DNA of 64,000 nucleotides from Saccharopolyspora shandongensis (GCF_900106995.1 NZ_FNOK01000016.1:98549-162548), one strand, 5' to 3'; positions 16,397 through 24,865 are shown, counted from the first letter of the stretch. The notes: generated by a model not told the origin, from the sequence alone. Numbers and translations are program-made.

Positions 16397-16966
16397 TCAG
16401 CAGCCTGTGTCGATTTCTACGTCGTACACGTGATCGGCCAGCATGTCGCGGTACTCGGAGCGACCGAGACGTGCGGCGCGGCAAATGCCTGCGATGGCGT
16501 CAGCGGCCCAAAGAAGGGGCTCGACAGCGCCCGAACAATGATCGACGTGAAATCGTGCCCTTGTCGGGAGAAGGCTTTGCCTGGCTGCGGTCACGGTTCG
16601 CACGTCGCGTCGGTTGAGGTTCGCAGACCGGGCCTCGAGCAGCAGAGTGTCAACCCCGAATCCGTGTAGCTCGACGACGAGGCTCGTCAGGCACTTGGCG
16701 CGAGCCCTTTCCTGCTTCTGGATAGGTACGGGCGAGCCGATGACGACGACATGCATTCCGTCGAGATCGGCCAGCTTCTTGACTATGCGCAATTGCTCGA
16801 CGGGGCCCATGTCGTACCAATGGAGCTTTCGGTGCTTGCCGCGGAGTGCTAACAACGCTTCACAAGCATCGGCAAGGGTTGAGGGTTCAAAGACGACGCC
16901 TGTGAGCACGTAGAAGCCGTGCTCCGGATGTTCCCGGAAGGACTCGTCGCCGTATGCAACAGGCAC
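16397..16966 (-). CDS. DUF3800-like protein, orphan gene of atypical composition
   Basis: A 189-residue protein. YGDES at residues 5-9, HWYDM near 49, LLLEAR near 109 and WAADAIAGIC near 153 match the spacing of DUF3800 proteins (an RNase-H-like fold with conserved Asp/Glu; biochemical function unknown, often found near defence genes). The GTG start at 16966 lies 8 nt from TACCGT read on the minus strand (16975-16980), so a leaderless mRNA is possible. The gene and its upstream region are visibly less GC-rich than the neighbours. It stands between convergent conserved genes and is bracketed by the two element copies. This suggests acquisition. No partner gene is adjacent. Confidence 0.7.
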   Translation of the reverse strand: MPVAYGDESFREHPEHGFYVLTGVVFEPSTLADACEALLALRGKHRKLHWYDMGPVEQLRIVKKLADLDGMHVVVIGSPVPIQKQERARAKCLTSLVVELHGFGVDTLLLEARSANLNRRDVRTVTAARQSLLPTRARFHVDHCSGAVEPLLWAADAIAGICRAARLGRSEYRDMLADHVYDVEIDTGC

Positions 16967-17046
16967 GAGGGATCACGGTAACGGGCCGGTCGAATTCTCT
17001 TTCGAGCGATACGGGATCTTCTGATGATCGCCTGATGCGGTGGTTT

Positions 17047-17070
17047 TCCCAATTTTAGGCAAAATTGGGA
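17047..17070. repeat. AT-rich inverted repeat upstream of the DUF3800-like gene
   Basis: Arms TCCCAATTTT and AAAATTGGGA (10 nt, perfect) surround AGGC. It stands 80 bp upstream of the start at 16966. The arms resemble those of the terminator-like hairpin at 36751-36780. It could be an operator or a terminator for transcription entering from the right. Confidence 0.5.
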
Positions 17071-17091
17071 GTTCGGCAGCCTTCGCGGCGG

Positions 17092-17179
17092 GCATGATGG
17101 CGGCGCCTGATCCCGTGGGGTGACGGAAGGAAGGCCAGGTGGCCCGGGGCATTACCGGGAGCCTGGCCTGACGCTTTTC
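17092..17179 (+). ncRNA. Structured intergenic element, copy 2 (candidate small RNA or terminator)
   Basis: A direct copy of 16303-16390 in the same orientation, 789 bp away. Outer stem AGGCCAGG (17132-17139) with CCTGGCCT (17162-17169). Inner stem CCCGG (17143-17147) with CCGGG (17155-17159), fully paired where copy 1 has G-U. CATGAT replaces CATAAT at the 5' end and CTTTTCC follows the stem. It ends 10 bp from the stop of the glycosyltransferase gene at 17190. Confidence 0.5.
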
Positions 17180-17189
17180 CGGGGCGTGT

Positions 17190-18239
17190 TCAGGCCATTG
17201 CGCGTTGGTAGGCCGTGATCGTGGTTTCCGCGCAGGCTCGCCAGGTGAAGGTTTTGGCTCGGGCGCGGGCGTTTTCCGCGTTCGGCGGGTTGGTCAGGGC
17301 TCGGTGCAGGGCTTCGCCGAGGGCCGTCGGGTCGCCGTGGGGCGCGAGGATCGCTTGGCCCGCCGTGACTTCGCGGAGGGCCGGGATGTCCGAGCACACC
17401 ACCGGGGTTCCGCAGGCCATGGCTTCCAGCGCCGGTAGGCCGAATCCCTCGTCGCGCGAAGGCAATACGAGCGCGGCGGCACCGGCCACCAGGCGGCGCA
17501 GGTGCTCGTCGGGGAGGTAGCCGGTGCGGATCACGCCGTCCCGGTCGCCCGGCTCGCCGGGGCCCGCGATGACCAGCGGGGGCAGGTCGGGGCCGTGCGC
17601 TTCGAGCAGTGTCGGCAGCCCCTTGCGGGGACCTTCGGCGCCGACGAACAGCAGGTACTCCGACGGCAGTCCATAGTGGACCTTCAGTTCGGGGTCCGCG
17701 GGTGCCGCGGAGAACCACTCGGGATCGACGCCGAGCGGAGTCACCACGACCTTCTCCCGCGGCACGTCGAGCCGCGCGCTGACGGCGTCGGCCATCGCCG
17801 CCGTCGGTGTGCACACCACCCGCGCCCGCCGCGCGGAACTCCGCACGAGATCGGGCAAGTCGGGTTCGGCCAGCGACGGATCATCCAGGAACGCCAGGTC
17901 GTGCACCGTCACCACGCCGCCCGCCCGGATCGACGGCGGCAGCACGAAGTTCGTGCCGTGCACCACCTGCGCCGGCCCGGCGAGCAGCTCGACGGGCGGG
18001 AAAGCTCCGCGCTGCCAGAGCTTCCGCAGCACCCGCGCCGGAATCGGCGGCCCGACCGCACGTGTTCCGTCCGGCGCCAGCGAACGCAGCTCCCGCCAGC
18101 CCCGGGTGGTGAACCCGATCAGCCGGACGTCCACCAGAGCCGCGAGCTCGCCGACCAGGGACGCGGTGTAGCGCCCGATTCCGGTGCGCCGGCCGAGCAG
18201 TGGCGTGCCGTCCAGCAGGACGCGCAGTTCAGCGCCCAC
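17190..18239 (-). CDS. Glycosyltransferase, GT-B fold (GT4-like)
   Basis: A 349-residue cytosolic transferase. LLGRRTGIGRYTASL near the N-terminus is the acceptor-side glycine loop, VVHGTNF and VTVHDLAFL are typical of this group, FVGAEGPRKG opens the donor domain, and SRDEGFGLPALEAMACGTPVV carries the E-x7-E nucleotide-sugar motif. The GTG start at 18239 overlaps the stop of the upstream GT fusion by 11 bp, so translation is coupled. The sugar specificity cannot be deduced. Likely cell-surface polysaccharide synthesis, given the rml genes next door. Confidence 0.9.
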   Translation of the reverse strand: MGAELRVLLDGTPLLGRRTGIGRYTASLVGELAALVDVRLIGFTTRGWRELRSLAPDGTRAVGPPIPARVLRKLWQRGAFPPVELLAGPAQVVHGTNFVLPPSIRAGGVVTVHDLAFLDDPSLAEPDLPDLVRSSARRARVVCTPTAAMADAVSARLDVPREKVVVTPLGVDPEWFSAAPADPELKVHYGLPSEYLLFVGAEGPRKGLPTLLEAHGPDLPPLVIAGPGEPGDRDGVIRTGYLPDEHLRRLVAGAAALVLPSRDEGFGLPALEAMACGTPVVCSDIPALREVTAGQAILAPHGDPTALGEALHRALTNPPNAENARARAKTFTWRACAETTITAYQRAMA

Positions 18240-20736
18240 GGAACCGCTCGCCGGCGATCCGCCGGAGCCGCCCGGTCGCCCGCTTCGCGACCTCCAGCGG
18301 GCCGCCCGCGTCGAGGTACTCGCGCAGCAGCGCGATGTCGCGGCGCGCCGTCTCGACGCGGTTCAGCTGCGGGCTGCGCACGAGCGGCGCGCTCGCCTTG
18401 AGCCGGTCGGCGGCCGGGCGCGGGTCGCGGCAGAACTCGGTCAGCGGCGCCAGCACGGATTCCCAGGTGAACCGCTCGCGGACCGGGGCGATGCGGCGGC
18501 GGCACTCGGCGGCGAACTCCTCGTCGTAGAGCACCTTCTCCAGCGCCGCGGCCAGCGCGTCCGGATCCTCGGCCGGGACCACGACGCCGATGTCCTCCTC
18601 GCGCACCAGGTCGGCGAACGAGTCGCCGTCGGTGGTCACCACCGGCAGCCCGGACCACAGGTAGTCCAGCACGCGGGTGCGGAACGCGAACGTCGTCTCC
18701 ACGTGCTCGAAGTGCGTGGTGACGCCGCAGTCCGCGTCGAGCAGGTAGTTCTGCCGCTCGCCGTAGGGCACCCACGTCTCGTTGAAGAACACGAACTTGT
18801 CGGTCAGCCCGAGCCGGCCGGCCAGGCCGCGGGTCTGCCCGGCCATGCCCATCTCCGGCACGTCCGGGTTCGGGTGCTTCATGCCGAGGAAGAACAGCCG
18901 GACGTCGTCGTGCTGGTCGGAAAGCCGGTGCACCGCGTGCAGCAGCGTCAGCGGGTCGAACCAGCTGTAGACGCCGCCGGCCCACAGCACCACCTTGTCC
19001 TCGGCGGCGATGCCGGACCGGTTGCCCTTGATCGCCGGGCCGGTGCGGCGCGGCGCCACCGACGGCAGGCCGAACGGCACGACCGACAGCAGCGAGCGGA
19101 CAGTCGGGTCGTTGTCGTACAGGCCCGGGGTCAGGCGGCCCAGCGAGGCGAGGTGGCCCAGCCAGAAGTGCCGCTGCCGCTCCGAGGCGCAGAGGAAGAA
19201 GTCGCCGCGCTGCAGCTGGGCGTTGAGCACCTTGGTGACTCCGGCCAGGTCCTTCGCGCGGCGCTCGTCGTCGGTGTCGCGACCCTGCTCCAGCAGTTCC
19301 AGGTGCATCGGGTCGTAGACGTCGCAGACCACGATCTTGGTGGACTCGACCTTCTTGAGCGCCGGCACCATCTCCAGCACGTGGCCCTGCAACACCACGA
19401 CGTCCGCCCAGTCGACGTGGGCGGAGAGCTCGCGCGGTTTCGCCGCGACCACGGCGAAGCGGGACTCCGGCGGGCTGACGAGTGCGTTGACGCTGACCAG
19501 CCGAACCTCGTGCTCCGCGGAGAGCACCTCGGCCATGTGCCACGCGCGGATCGCCGGGCCGGCCATCCGCTCGGTGACCGCGTCGCCGGTGATCACCACG
19601 ACCTTCCGGGGGCGGCCGAAGACCTCGTCCAACCCGAACGCCTCGACCAGCGCGTCGTGCGCGGCGAGGTAGCGCGGCAGCGGGTAGGCGGGCTCCATCG
19701 CCTTGCGCATCAACGGCACCAGGTCGGCGTCGGTGCGCACCCGCGCCCGCTGCTCCTCCTCTCGGGACTCCTTCAGCGACGGCAGCAGCTCGACGAACTG
19801 GTCGATCGCCAGCATCCCGGCCAGCGCGGACCGGTCGATCGGAACCGGGCTGTCGTCCTCGCTGTCGCCGCGCCGGGTGATCTCCAGCTGGGTCGGGTCG
19901 ATCTCGCCGCGCGCGGTGGCCCGCCGCACGGCCAGCGCCATCGCGGCGGGCAGCGCCTTCGCCAGCGTCTCGTCGGAGACGTTCTTGTACAGCGCGGCGA
20001 GCGCGTTGCGCTCCAACAGGTAGTGCTCACGGGCGGAGGACACCTCGGCCATCGAGGCGTGGTGGCGGTGGAACGTCAGCGAACCCGGTTCGTAGCGGAC
20101 CCGCCAGCCGCGCAGGTTCAGCCGCCAGCCGAGGTCGACGTCCTCGTAGAACATGAAGAAGCGCTCGTCGAAGCCGTCGAGCGCGGCGAACAGCTCGGCC
20201 CGCACGAACAGCGCCGAACCGGTGCCGAACAGCACGTCCCGGGCCGCGTCGTGCGAGCCGTCGTCGACCTCGCCCGCGTGCCGCTTGTAGCCCATCCCGA
20301 ACCAGGTCAGCCCGCCGTCGACGAAGTCGATGTGGCGGCCCTCCCAGTCCAGGACCTTGCTGGCGACCGCGCCCACCGTCGGCTCCGACCGCAGCACGGC
20401 GACGGCCGCGCGCACCCATGCGCGATCCGGTTTGGCGTCGTTGTTGAGGAAGGCCAGCACCTGGCCGGTGGCGCTGCGGGCGGCGAGGTTGCACCCGCCG
20501 GCGAAACCGAGGTTGGTGTCCGACTCGATCAGCCGCACCTCCGGAGCGGCGGCGCGGATCCGCTCGGCGCTGCCATCGCCGGAGGCGTTGTCGACGCAGA
20601 TCACCTCCAGCCGGTCGGCCGGGTAGTCGAGCTCGTCGCGGAGCGCGCGCAGGCAGGTGATGGTGTCGTCCGCGCCGCGGTAGTTGACCACGATCACCGA
20701 CACGACGGGCAGGTTGCTGTCGGACAATTCAGCCAC
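18229..20736 (-). CDS. Two-domain glycosyltransferase (GT2 fused to GT4-like)
   Basis: 835 residues. The N-terminal ~270 are a GT-A family 2 domain: VSVIVVNYRGADDTITCL, VDNASGDGS, FLNNDAKPD (Asp-x-Asp equivalent) and FFMFYEDVDLGWRLNLRG, the acceptor motif of rhamnosyl/galactosyl-type GT2 enzymes. The C-terminal half is a GT-B domain: VVITGDAVTERMAGPAIRAW, VLWAGGVYSWFDP, then FRTRVLDYLWSGLPVVTTDGDSFADLV at the donor site. One chain could add two successive sugars. A helical, charged linker (~280-390) separates the halves. It is coupled to the GT gene downstream. Confidence 0.92.
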   Translation of the reverse strand: MAELSDSNLPVVSVIVVNYRGADDTITCLRALRDELDYPADRLEVICVDNASGDGSAERIRAAAPEVRLIESDTNLGFAGGCNLAARSATGQVLAFLNNDAKPDRAWVRAAVAVLRSEPTVGAVASKVLDWEGRHIDFVDGGLTWFGMGYKRHAGEVDDGSHDAARDVLFGTGSALFVRAELFAALDGFDERFFMFYEDVDLGWRLNLRGWRVRYEPGSLTFHRHHASMAEVSSAREHYLLERNALAALYKNVSDETLAKALPAAMALAVRRATARGEIDPTQLEITRRGDSEDDSPVPIDRSALAGMLAIDQFVELLPSLKESREEEQRARVRTDADLVPLMRKAMEPAYPLPRYLAAHDALVEAFGLDEVFGRPRKVVVITGDAVTERMAGPAIRAWHMAEVLSAEHEVRLVSVNALVSPPESRFAVVAAKPRELSAHVDWADVVVLQGHVLEMVPALKKVESTKIVVCDVYDPMHLELLEQGRDTDDERRAKDLAGVTKVLNAQLQRGDFFLCASERQRHFWLGHLASLGRLTPGLYDNDPTVRSLLSVVPFGLPSVAPRRTGPAIKGNRSGIAAEDKVVLWAGGVYSWFDPLTLLHAVHRLSDQHDDVRLFFLGMKHPNPDVPEMGMAGQTRGLAGRLGLTDKFVFFNETWVPYGERQNYLLDADCGVTTHFEHVETTFAFRTRVLDYLWSGLPVVTTDGDSFADLVREEDIGVVVPAEDPDALAAALEKVLYDEEFAAECRRRIAPVRERFTWESVLAPLTEFCRDPRPAADRLKASAPLVRSPQLNRVETARRDIALLREYLDAGGPLEVAKRATGRLRRIAGERFRGR

Positions 20737-20838
20737 GCCCTAAAGCGTGCACCATCCCCAGGCGCAGCCTGCGGGGTGTTCGCGAAAACGCGGCCATCCC
20801 GACACCTGGCCGCCCGGGGCGAAGCGAACCCGCCTCGT

Positions 20839-21021
20839 GAGGTGAACGGACCGTTCGCCTCGCACGGCGACTCGGTGGCGCTCGCACGATGAGTTTGATC
20901 AGAGCTGGTCCGGCGTCCGGTGAGATCAGGACATGCCGGGGCGTGTCGGCGCGTGTCGGTGTGTTGTGTGGTGTGAACGGCCTGTTTACTCCGTCTAGCG
21001 AGGTGAACGGGCCGTTCGCTC
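20839..21021. repeat. Cluster of three GAACGG/CCGTTC-type palindromes in a 308-bp gap
   Basis: Copy 1, 20839-20861: arms of 11 nt around one base, centre GAACGGACCGTTC, one mismatch. Copy 2, 20973-20989: degenerate GTGAACGGCCTGTTTAC. Copy 3, 21000-21021: centre GAACGGGCCGTTC. They lie between two leftward GT genes (20737-21044). No gene was seen in this gap. Possible functions are terminators or a dispersed palindromic repeat. Confidence 0.6.
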
Positions 21022-21044
21022 GTCGGCTGGTGACGGTGCCGGGT

Positions 21045-21992
21045 TCAGGCTCCTGCCCAGGTGTTCCAGACCTCGCGCCGCGGAACCCGCGCCGTACGGC
21101 CGATCTGTCGCCGGGCGCGGAACGCCGCCGGTAGACCGGCGGCGACCTCGGCCAGCACGCGGAGCCGCAAGGCGACGCGGAAGTTCGCCGCGTCAGGAAC
21201 GGAACGAGCCCCGGTCGCCCGGCGCAACGGCAGGGCGAGGGTGATCACCGCGAAGCGGGCGAGCTCCCGCGCCGCGACCGGAGCGGGAGCACAGCGAAGC
21301 AGGGTGAGCAGGCGATTCCGCTCGTTCCAGCGGTGGAAAAGCGCCGAACCCGGCAGCGTCGTCGCGCCGTGCAGGTGCGAGGCGGTGGCGTCGGCAGCCG
21401 GGACGATCCGGTGCCCCGCGAGGCGCAGCCGCCACGCGGTGTCGGTGTCCTCGTAGTAGCAGAAGAAGTGAGCCGGAACACCCCCGACGGAACGGAGGTG
21501 GGCGGTGCGCAGCAGCGCCGCCCCGCCGCAGAAGCCGAACACGCCGCCGGAGGCATCAGGCGCGTCAGCGCCGTGGCCGTCGGCCGTGAGGCGCACGCCG
21601 GCGGACTGCACCCGGCCGTCCGGCGTGCGGAGCACGGAGGACGCGGCGGCGGCGGAGCCGTCCGCGTCGAGCGCGGCTTCGAGCGCCGCGAGCCAGCCGG
21701 AGGCGGGCGCAGCGTCGTCGTTGAGCCACGCGACGAAAGGAGTGTGGATTCGGTCGAGCGCAGCGGCGATCCCACCGGCGTAGCCGGTGTTGCGGCGTAG
21801 CCGCAGGACCTCCGGGGCCGACGGGTGGGCGGCGATCAGGCCGGCCGTGCCGTCGTCGGAGGCGTTGTCGACCACGAGTGTCCGATGTGGACGATCCTGG
21901 GCCGCCAGCGCGTCCAGGCACGCCTCGATGTGGTCCCGCCCTCGCCAGGTCACCACGACAACGGTGCTGCGCACCCGTTCCGATGCCGTCAC
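21045..21992 (-). CDS. Family 2 glycosyltransferase
   Basis: About 315 residues from GTG 21992 (VTASERVRSTVVVVTWRG); an upstream in-frame ATG at 22085 would add a 31-residue tail unlike the family. VVVVTWRGRDHIEACLDAL, VVDNASDDGTAG, AWLNDDAAPASG (Asp-Asp) and FFCYYEDTDTAWRLRLAGH show the GT-A fold with the rhamnosyltransferase-like acceptor motif. The C-terminus is a basic helical tail (RRATGARS...RRQIGRTARVPRR) that could sit on the membrane. Donor unknown. Divergent from the rightward GT gene at 22191. Confidence 0.88.
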   Translation of the reverse strand: MTASERVRSTVVVVTWRGRDHIEACLDALAAQDRPHRTLVVDNASDDGTAGLIAAHPSAPEVLRLRRNTGYAGGIAAALDRIHTPFVAWLNDDAAPASGWLAALEAALDADGSAAAASSVLRTPDGRVQSAGVRLTADGHGADAPDASGGVFGFCGGAALLRTAHLRSVGGVPAHFFCYYEDTDTAWRLRLAGHRIVPAADATASHLHGATTLPGSALFHRWNERNRLLTLLRCAPAPVAARELARFAVITLALPLRRATGARSVPDAANFRVALRLRVLAEVAAGLPAAFRARRQIGRTARVPRREVWNTWAGA

Positions 21993-22190
21993 GCCCGAAG
22001 ACGTTACGCACCAGCGATCCGGTGTCCGCCGCTGGTCGCGCAAAATCGCGACGGTCGAGTCCTCGTGAAAACACCCGATGCTCACGGAGTGGTGGGCAAA
22101 AGATACGGAGCGTCGTCGTCCCGGGTCGGTGCGATTGCGCCCCGCCCGAGATAGGACTCCGGCCGTGAGGTGGCGTGGGAAGCTGGGCGG

Positions 22191-23312
22191 GTGCCCGAGC
22201 TAGTCACGATCGCCGAGCAGCTGCTCGCGCCGGTTCCCGGCGGAACCGGCCGCTACACGCGGGAACTGCTGCGCGCGATGGCCGAAACCGCGCCCAGCGG
22301 GTGGGAGCTGAGCAGCGTGATCAGCCGCGGCGGCGATCCCGAGGCCGCGCGGGTTCCCGGCGTGCTCGGGCCTCGGGTGCTGCCGCTGCCGCGTCGCGCG
22401 CTGATCGCGGCCTGGGAACGCGGCGTCCCGTTCTGGCCGGGCGGTGACTCGGTGCACGCCATGACGCCGCTCGCGCCGCCCGCGAAGCGCGGGCGCGGCC
22501 TGGTGGTGACGGTGCACGACACGGTTCCGTGGACGCATCCGGAAACCCTGACGCCGCGCGGGGTTTCCTGGCACCGACGGGCGATCGCCAGGGCCGCGCG
22601 GCACGCCGACGCGCTGGTCGTGCCGACCGCCGTCGTGGCCGCCGATCTCGCGAAGCGCGTCCCGGTCAGCGCGCGGCTCGAGGTCATCGGCGAAGGCGTC
22701 ACGCCGTCGCTGCTGGCCGAACCCGACCCGGCCATCGCCGCACGGCTGGCGCTGCCCGAGAAGTACGTGCTGGCGATAGGCACGATCGAGCCGCGCAAGG
22801 GCTACGAGCACCTGGTGCGGGCGATGGCCGAGCCCGCTGCCGCGGATGTGCCGCTGCTGATCGTCGGCCGCCGCGGCTGGGGCGATGTCGACGTGCTGCG
22901 GATCGCCGCCGACTGCGGCACAGAGCACGTGCGGGTGCTGGAGTCGGTGTCCGACGCCGAACTCGCGGCGCTGCTGCGGAACGCGACGGCGCTGGCCGCG
23001 CCGAGCCTCGCGGAAGGCTTCGGCCTCCCGCTCGTCGAGGCGATGGCGCTCGGCGTGCCGATCGTGCACTCCGACGCACCGGCTCTCGTGGAGGTCGCGG
23101 GCGGGGCAGGAGTGACGGTGCCGCGGGCCGACCCGGCCGCGCTCGCCGCCGCCCTGCGCGAGGTCGTCGACGAGCCCGAGCGCCGGGCCGCGCTGATCGC
23201 CGCGGGTTCTCGACGGGTCGCGGATTTCACCTGGTCGCAAGCGGCGCGGCAGGTCTGGCGGCAGCACCTCGACATCGCCACCCGATCCGGGGATCCCGGC
23301 GGCGCGGATTAG
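22191..23312 (+). CDS. Glycosyltransferase, GT-B fold (GT4-like)
   Basis: About 373 residues from GTG 22191 (VPELVTIAEQLLAPVPGGTG), with GGGAAG-type sequence upstream; GTG 22170 is the alternative. PVPGGTGRYTRELLRA is the N-terminal glycine loop, VTVHDTVPWTHPE the middle motif, AIGTIEPRKGYEHLVRA the start of the donor domain and LAEGFGLPLVEAMALGVPIV the E-x7-E site. This is the same architecture as the genes at 17190 and 23395, so the three may be ancient duplicates. Likely acts on an envelope polysaccharide precursor in the cytosol. Confidence 0.9.
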   Translation: MPELVTIAEQLLAPVPGGTGRYTRELLRAMAETAPSGWELSSVISRGGDPEAARVPGVLGPRVLPLPRRALIAAWERGVPFWPGGDSVHAMTPLAPPAKRGRGLVVTVHDTVPWTHPETLTPRGVSWHRRAIARAARHADALVVPTAVVAADLAKRVPVSARLEVIGEGVTPSLLAEPDPAIAARLALPEKYVLAIGTIEPRKGYEHLVRAMAEPAAADVPLLIVGRRGWGDVDVLRIAADCGTEHVRVLESVSDAELAALLRNATALAAPSLAEGFGLPLVEAMALGVPIVHSDAPALVEVAGGAGVTVPRADPAALAAALREVVDEPERRAALIAAGSRRVADFTWSQAARQVWRQHLDIATRSGDPGGAD

Positions 23313-23394
23313 GACCCGCACCGGGCATAGCAGGGCAGAACACATTTTCGCCGACTCGACGCAGGTTCACCCATCCGCACCGTAATCTGCTCTG

Positions 23395-24546
23395 GTGCAC
23401 AGAGGCGATCCGCACATCCTCATCGACGCCACCGCAGTACCAGCGGATCGAGGCGGTGTCGGCCGATACGTCGACTCCCTGCTGGCTGCCCTGGACGCGG
23501 ACGGCGCCCGGCTCACGGTCGCCTGCCAGCTCCGCGACGCGGAGATGTACGCGGCCATCGCCCTGCACACCGACGTGGTGCCCGCCACCGAGGCCGTCGC
23601 CACCCGCACGGCCCGGCTGACCTGGGAGCAGACGACCCTGCCGCTGCTGGTGCGCCGGCTCGGGATCGACGTGCTGCACTCGCCGCACTACACGACGCCG
23701 CTGGCCAACCCGGCCGCATCGGTGGTCACGCTGCACGACGCGACGTTCTTCACCAACCCCGCGGTGCACTCGCCGGTCAAGGCCAGGTTCTTCCGCGCGT
23801 GGACGCGCACCGCGCTGCGCCGCGCGACGCTGTGCATCGTGCCGAGCAAGGCGACCGCGGCCGAGCTGGCCCGCTCCGTCGGCGCCGACCGCGCCCGGAT
23901 GCCGGTCATGTACCACGGCGTCGACCCGGACCGGTTCCACCCGCCGACCCCGGAGGAGATCCAGGCGGTGCGCGAGCGGCTGAGCCTGCACGACCAGCCT
24001 TACGTCGCCTTCCTCGGCGCGCTGGAGCCGCGCAAGAACGTGCCCGCGCTGATCCGCGGCTTCACGATCGCCTGCCAGGGTCGCGCCGACTCGCCCGCGC
24101 TGGTGCTGGCCGGTCAGCCGGGCTGGGACACCCGCGTGGAACGGGCGCTGGAGGCCGTGCCGCACCGGATCCGGGTGATCCGGGCCGGCTACCTGCCGTT
24201 CGAGCAGCTGGCCGGGTTCCTCGGCGGCGCGCACCTGGTCGCCTACCCGAGCATCGGCGAGGGCTTCGGCTTACCCGTGCTGGAGGCGATGGCCTGCGGC
24301 GCCGCGGTGCTCACCACGCGGCGGCTGAGCCTCCCGGAGGTCGGCGGCGACGCCGTCGCCTACTGCGGGGTGGGAGCGGGCGAGATCGCCAACGGCCTGA
24401 CCGAACTGCTGGACGACCCGGCCCGCCGCGCCGCGCTCGCCGCGGCGGCCCAGCGCCGGGCGAAGGAGTTCACCTGGGCGGCCTGCGCGACCCAGCACCG
24501 CGAGGCCTTCGCCAGGGCCCACCACATCCACCTCCGAACCCGCTGA
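23395..24546 (+). CDS. Glycosyltransferase, GT-B fold (GT4-like)
   Basis: 383 residues. LIDATAVPADRGGVGRYVDSL is the glycine loop, VLHSPHYTTPL and VTLHDATFFTNP follow, AFLGALEPRKNVPALIRGF opens the donor domain, and IGEGFGLPVLEAMACGAAVLTT has the nucleotide-sugar glutamates. GTG 23395 lies 6 nt after TAATCT (23383-23388) with no ribosome site, indicating a leaderless message and its own promoter despite only 82 bp to the preceding gene. In M. tuberculosis-like order wbbL would be next to rmlD; here this gene is the last of the inserted transferases before wbbL. Confidence 0.9.
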   Translation: MHRGDPHILIDATAVPADRGGVGRYVDSLLAALDADGARLTVACQLRDAEMYAAIALHTDVVPATEAVATRTARLTWEQTTLPLLVRRLGIDVLHSPHYTTPLANPAASVVTLHDATFFTNPAVHSPVKARFFRAWTRTALRRATLCIVPSKATAAELARSVGADRARMPVMYHGVDPDRFHPPTPEEIQAVRERLSLHDQPYVAFLGALEPRKNVPALIRGFTIACQGRADSPALVLAGQPGWDTRVERALEAVPHRIRVIRAGYLPFEQLAGFLGGAHLVAYPSIGEGFGLPVLEAMACGAAVLTTRRLSLPEVGGDAVAYCGVGAGEIANGLTELLDDPARRAALAAAAQRRAKEFTWAACATQHREAFARAHHIHLRTR

Positions 24547-24554
24547 CCAGGAAC

Positions 24555-24713
24555 CTGTCTCCGGACTCGTTCTGCGGGGCGGTGCGGATCCGCGGCACGC
24601 ACATGTCCAATACGTCGTGGAGGGCTTTCCTGGGAGACCTCCGGAGGAGCGGGCACCGTGAATCGGCGACGGTGCCGGTTGCGCAGGTGGGCTGAGCGGC
24701 TACGCCGCTTCAA
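24555..24713 (-). repeat. Dispersed intergenic repeat, copy C (inverted relative to copy A)
   Basis: On the minus strand it begins CTTGAAGCGGCGTAGCCGCT, carries the core GACGTATTGGACATG, and ends GCAGAACGAGTCCGG. Both ends match copy A (4654-4858) closely while the interior has diverged. It follows the stop of the GT gene at 24546 within a 319-bp gap. The rest of the gap (24714-24865) shows no gene. Confidence 0.65.
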
Positions 24714-24865
24714 GATCGAAGTCCGCGGCGGCTGAGCCGGCGTCATCCGTACCCGCGGGCGCTGAGCAGCGGAAACGGGCCGTCCGCCGGCTCGGTGGCG
24801 GTGTTCTCCGCCGGAAATCCGATCGGGTGCCTGTCCGGTCGGCGCCGTTCGGCAGAATTGTCGGC

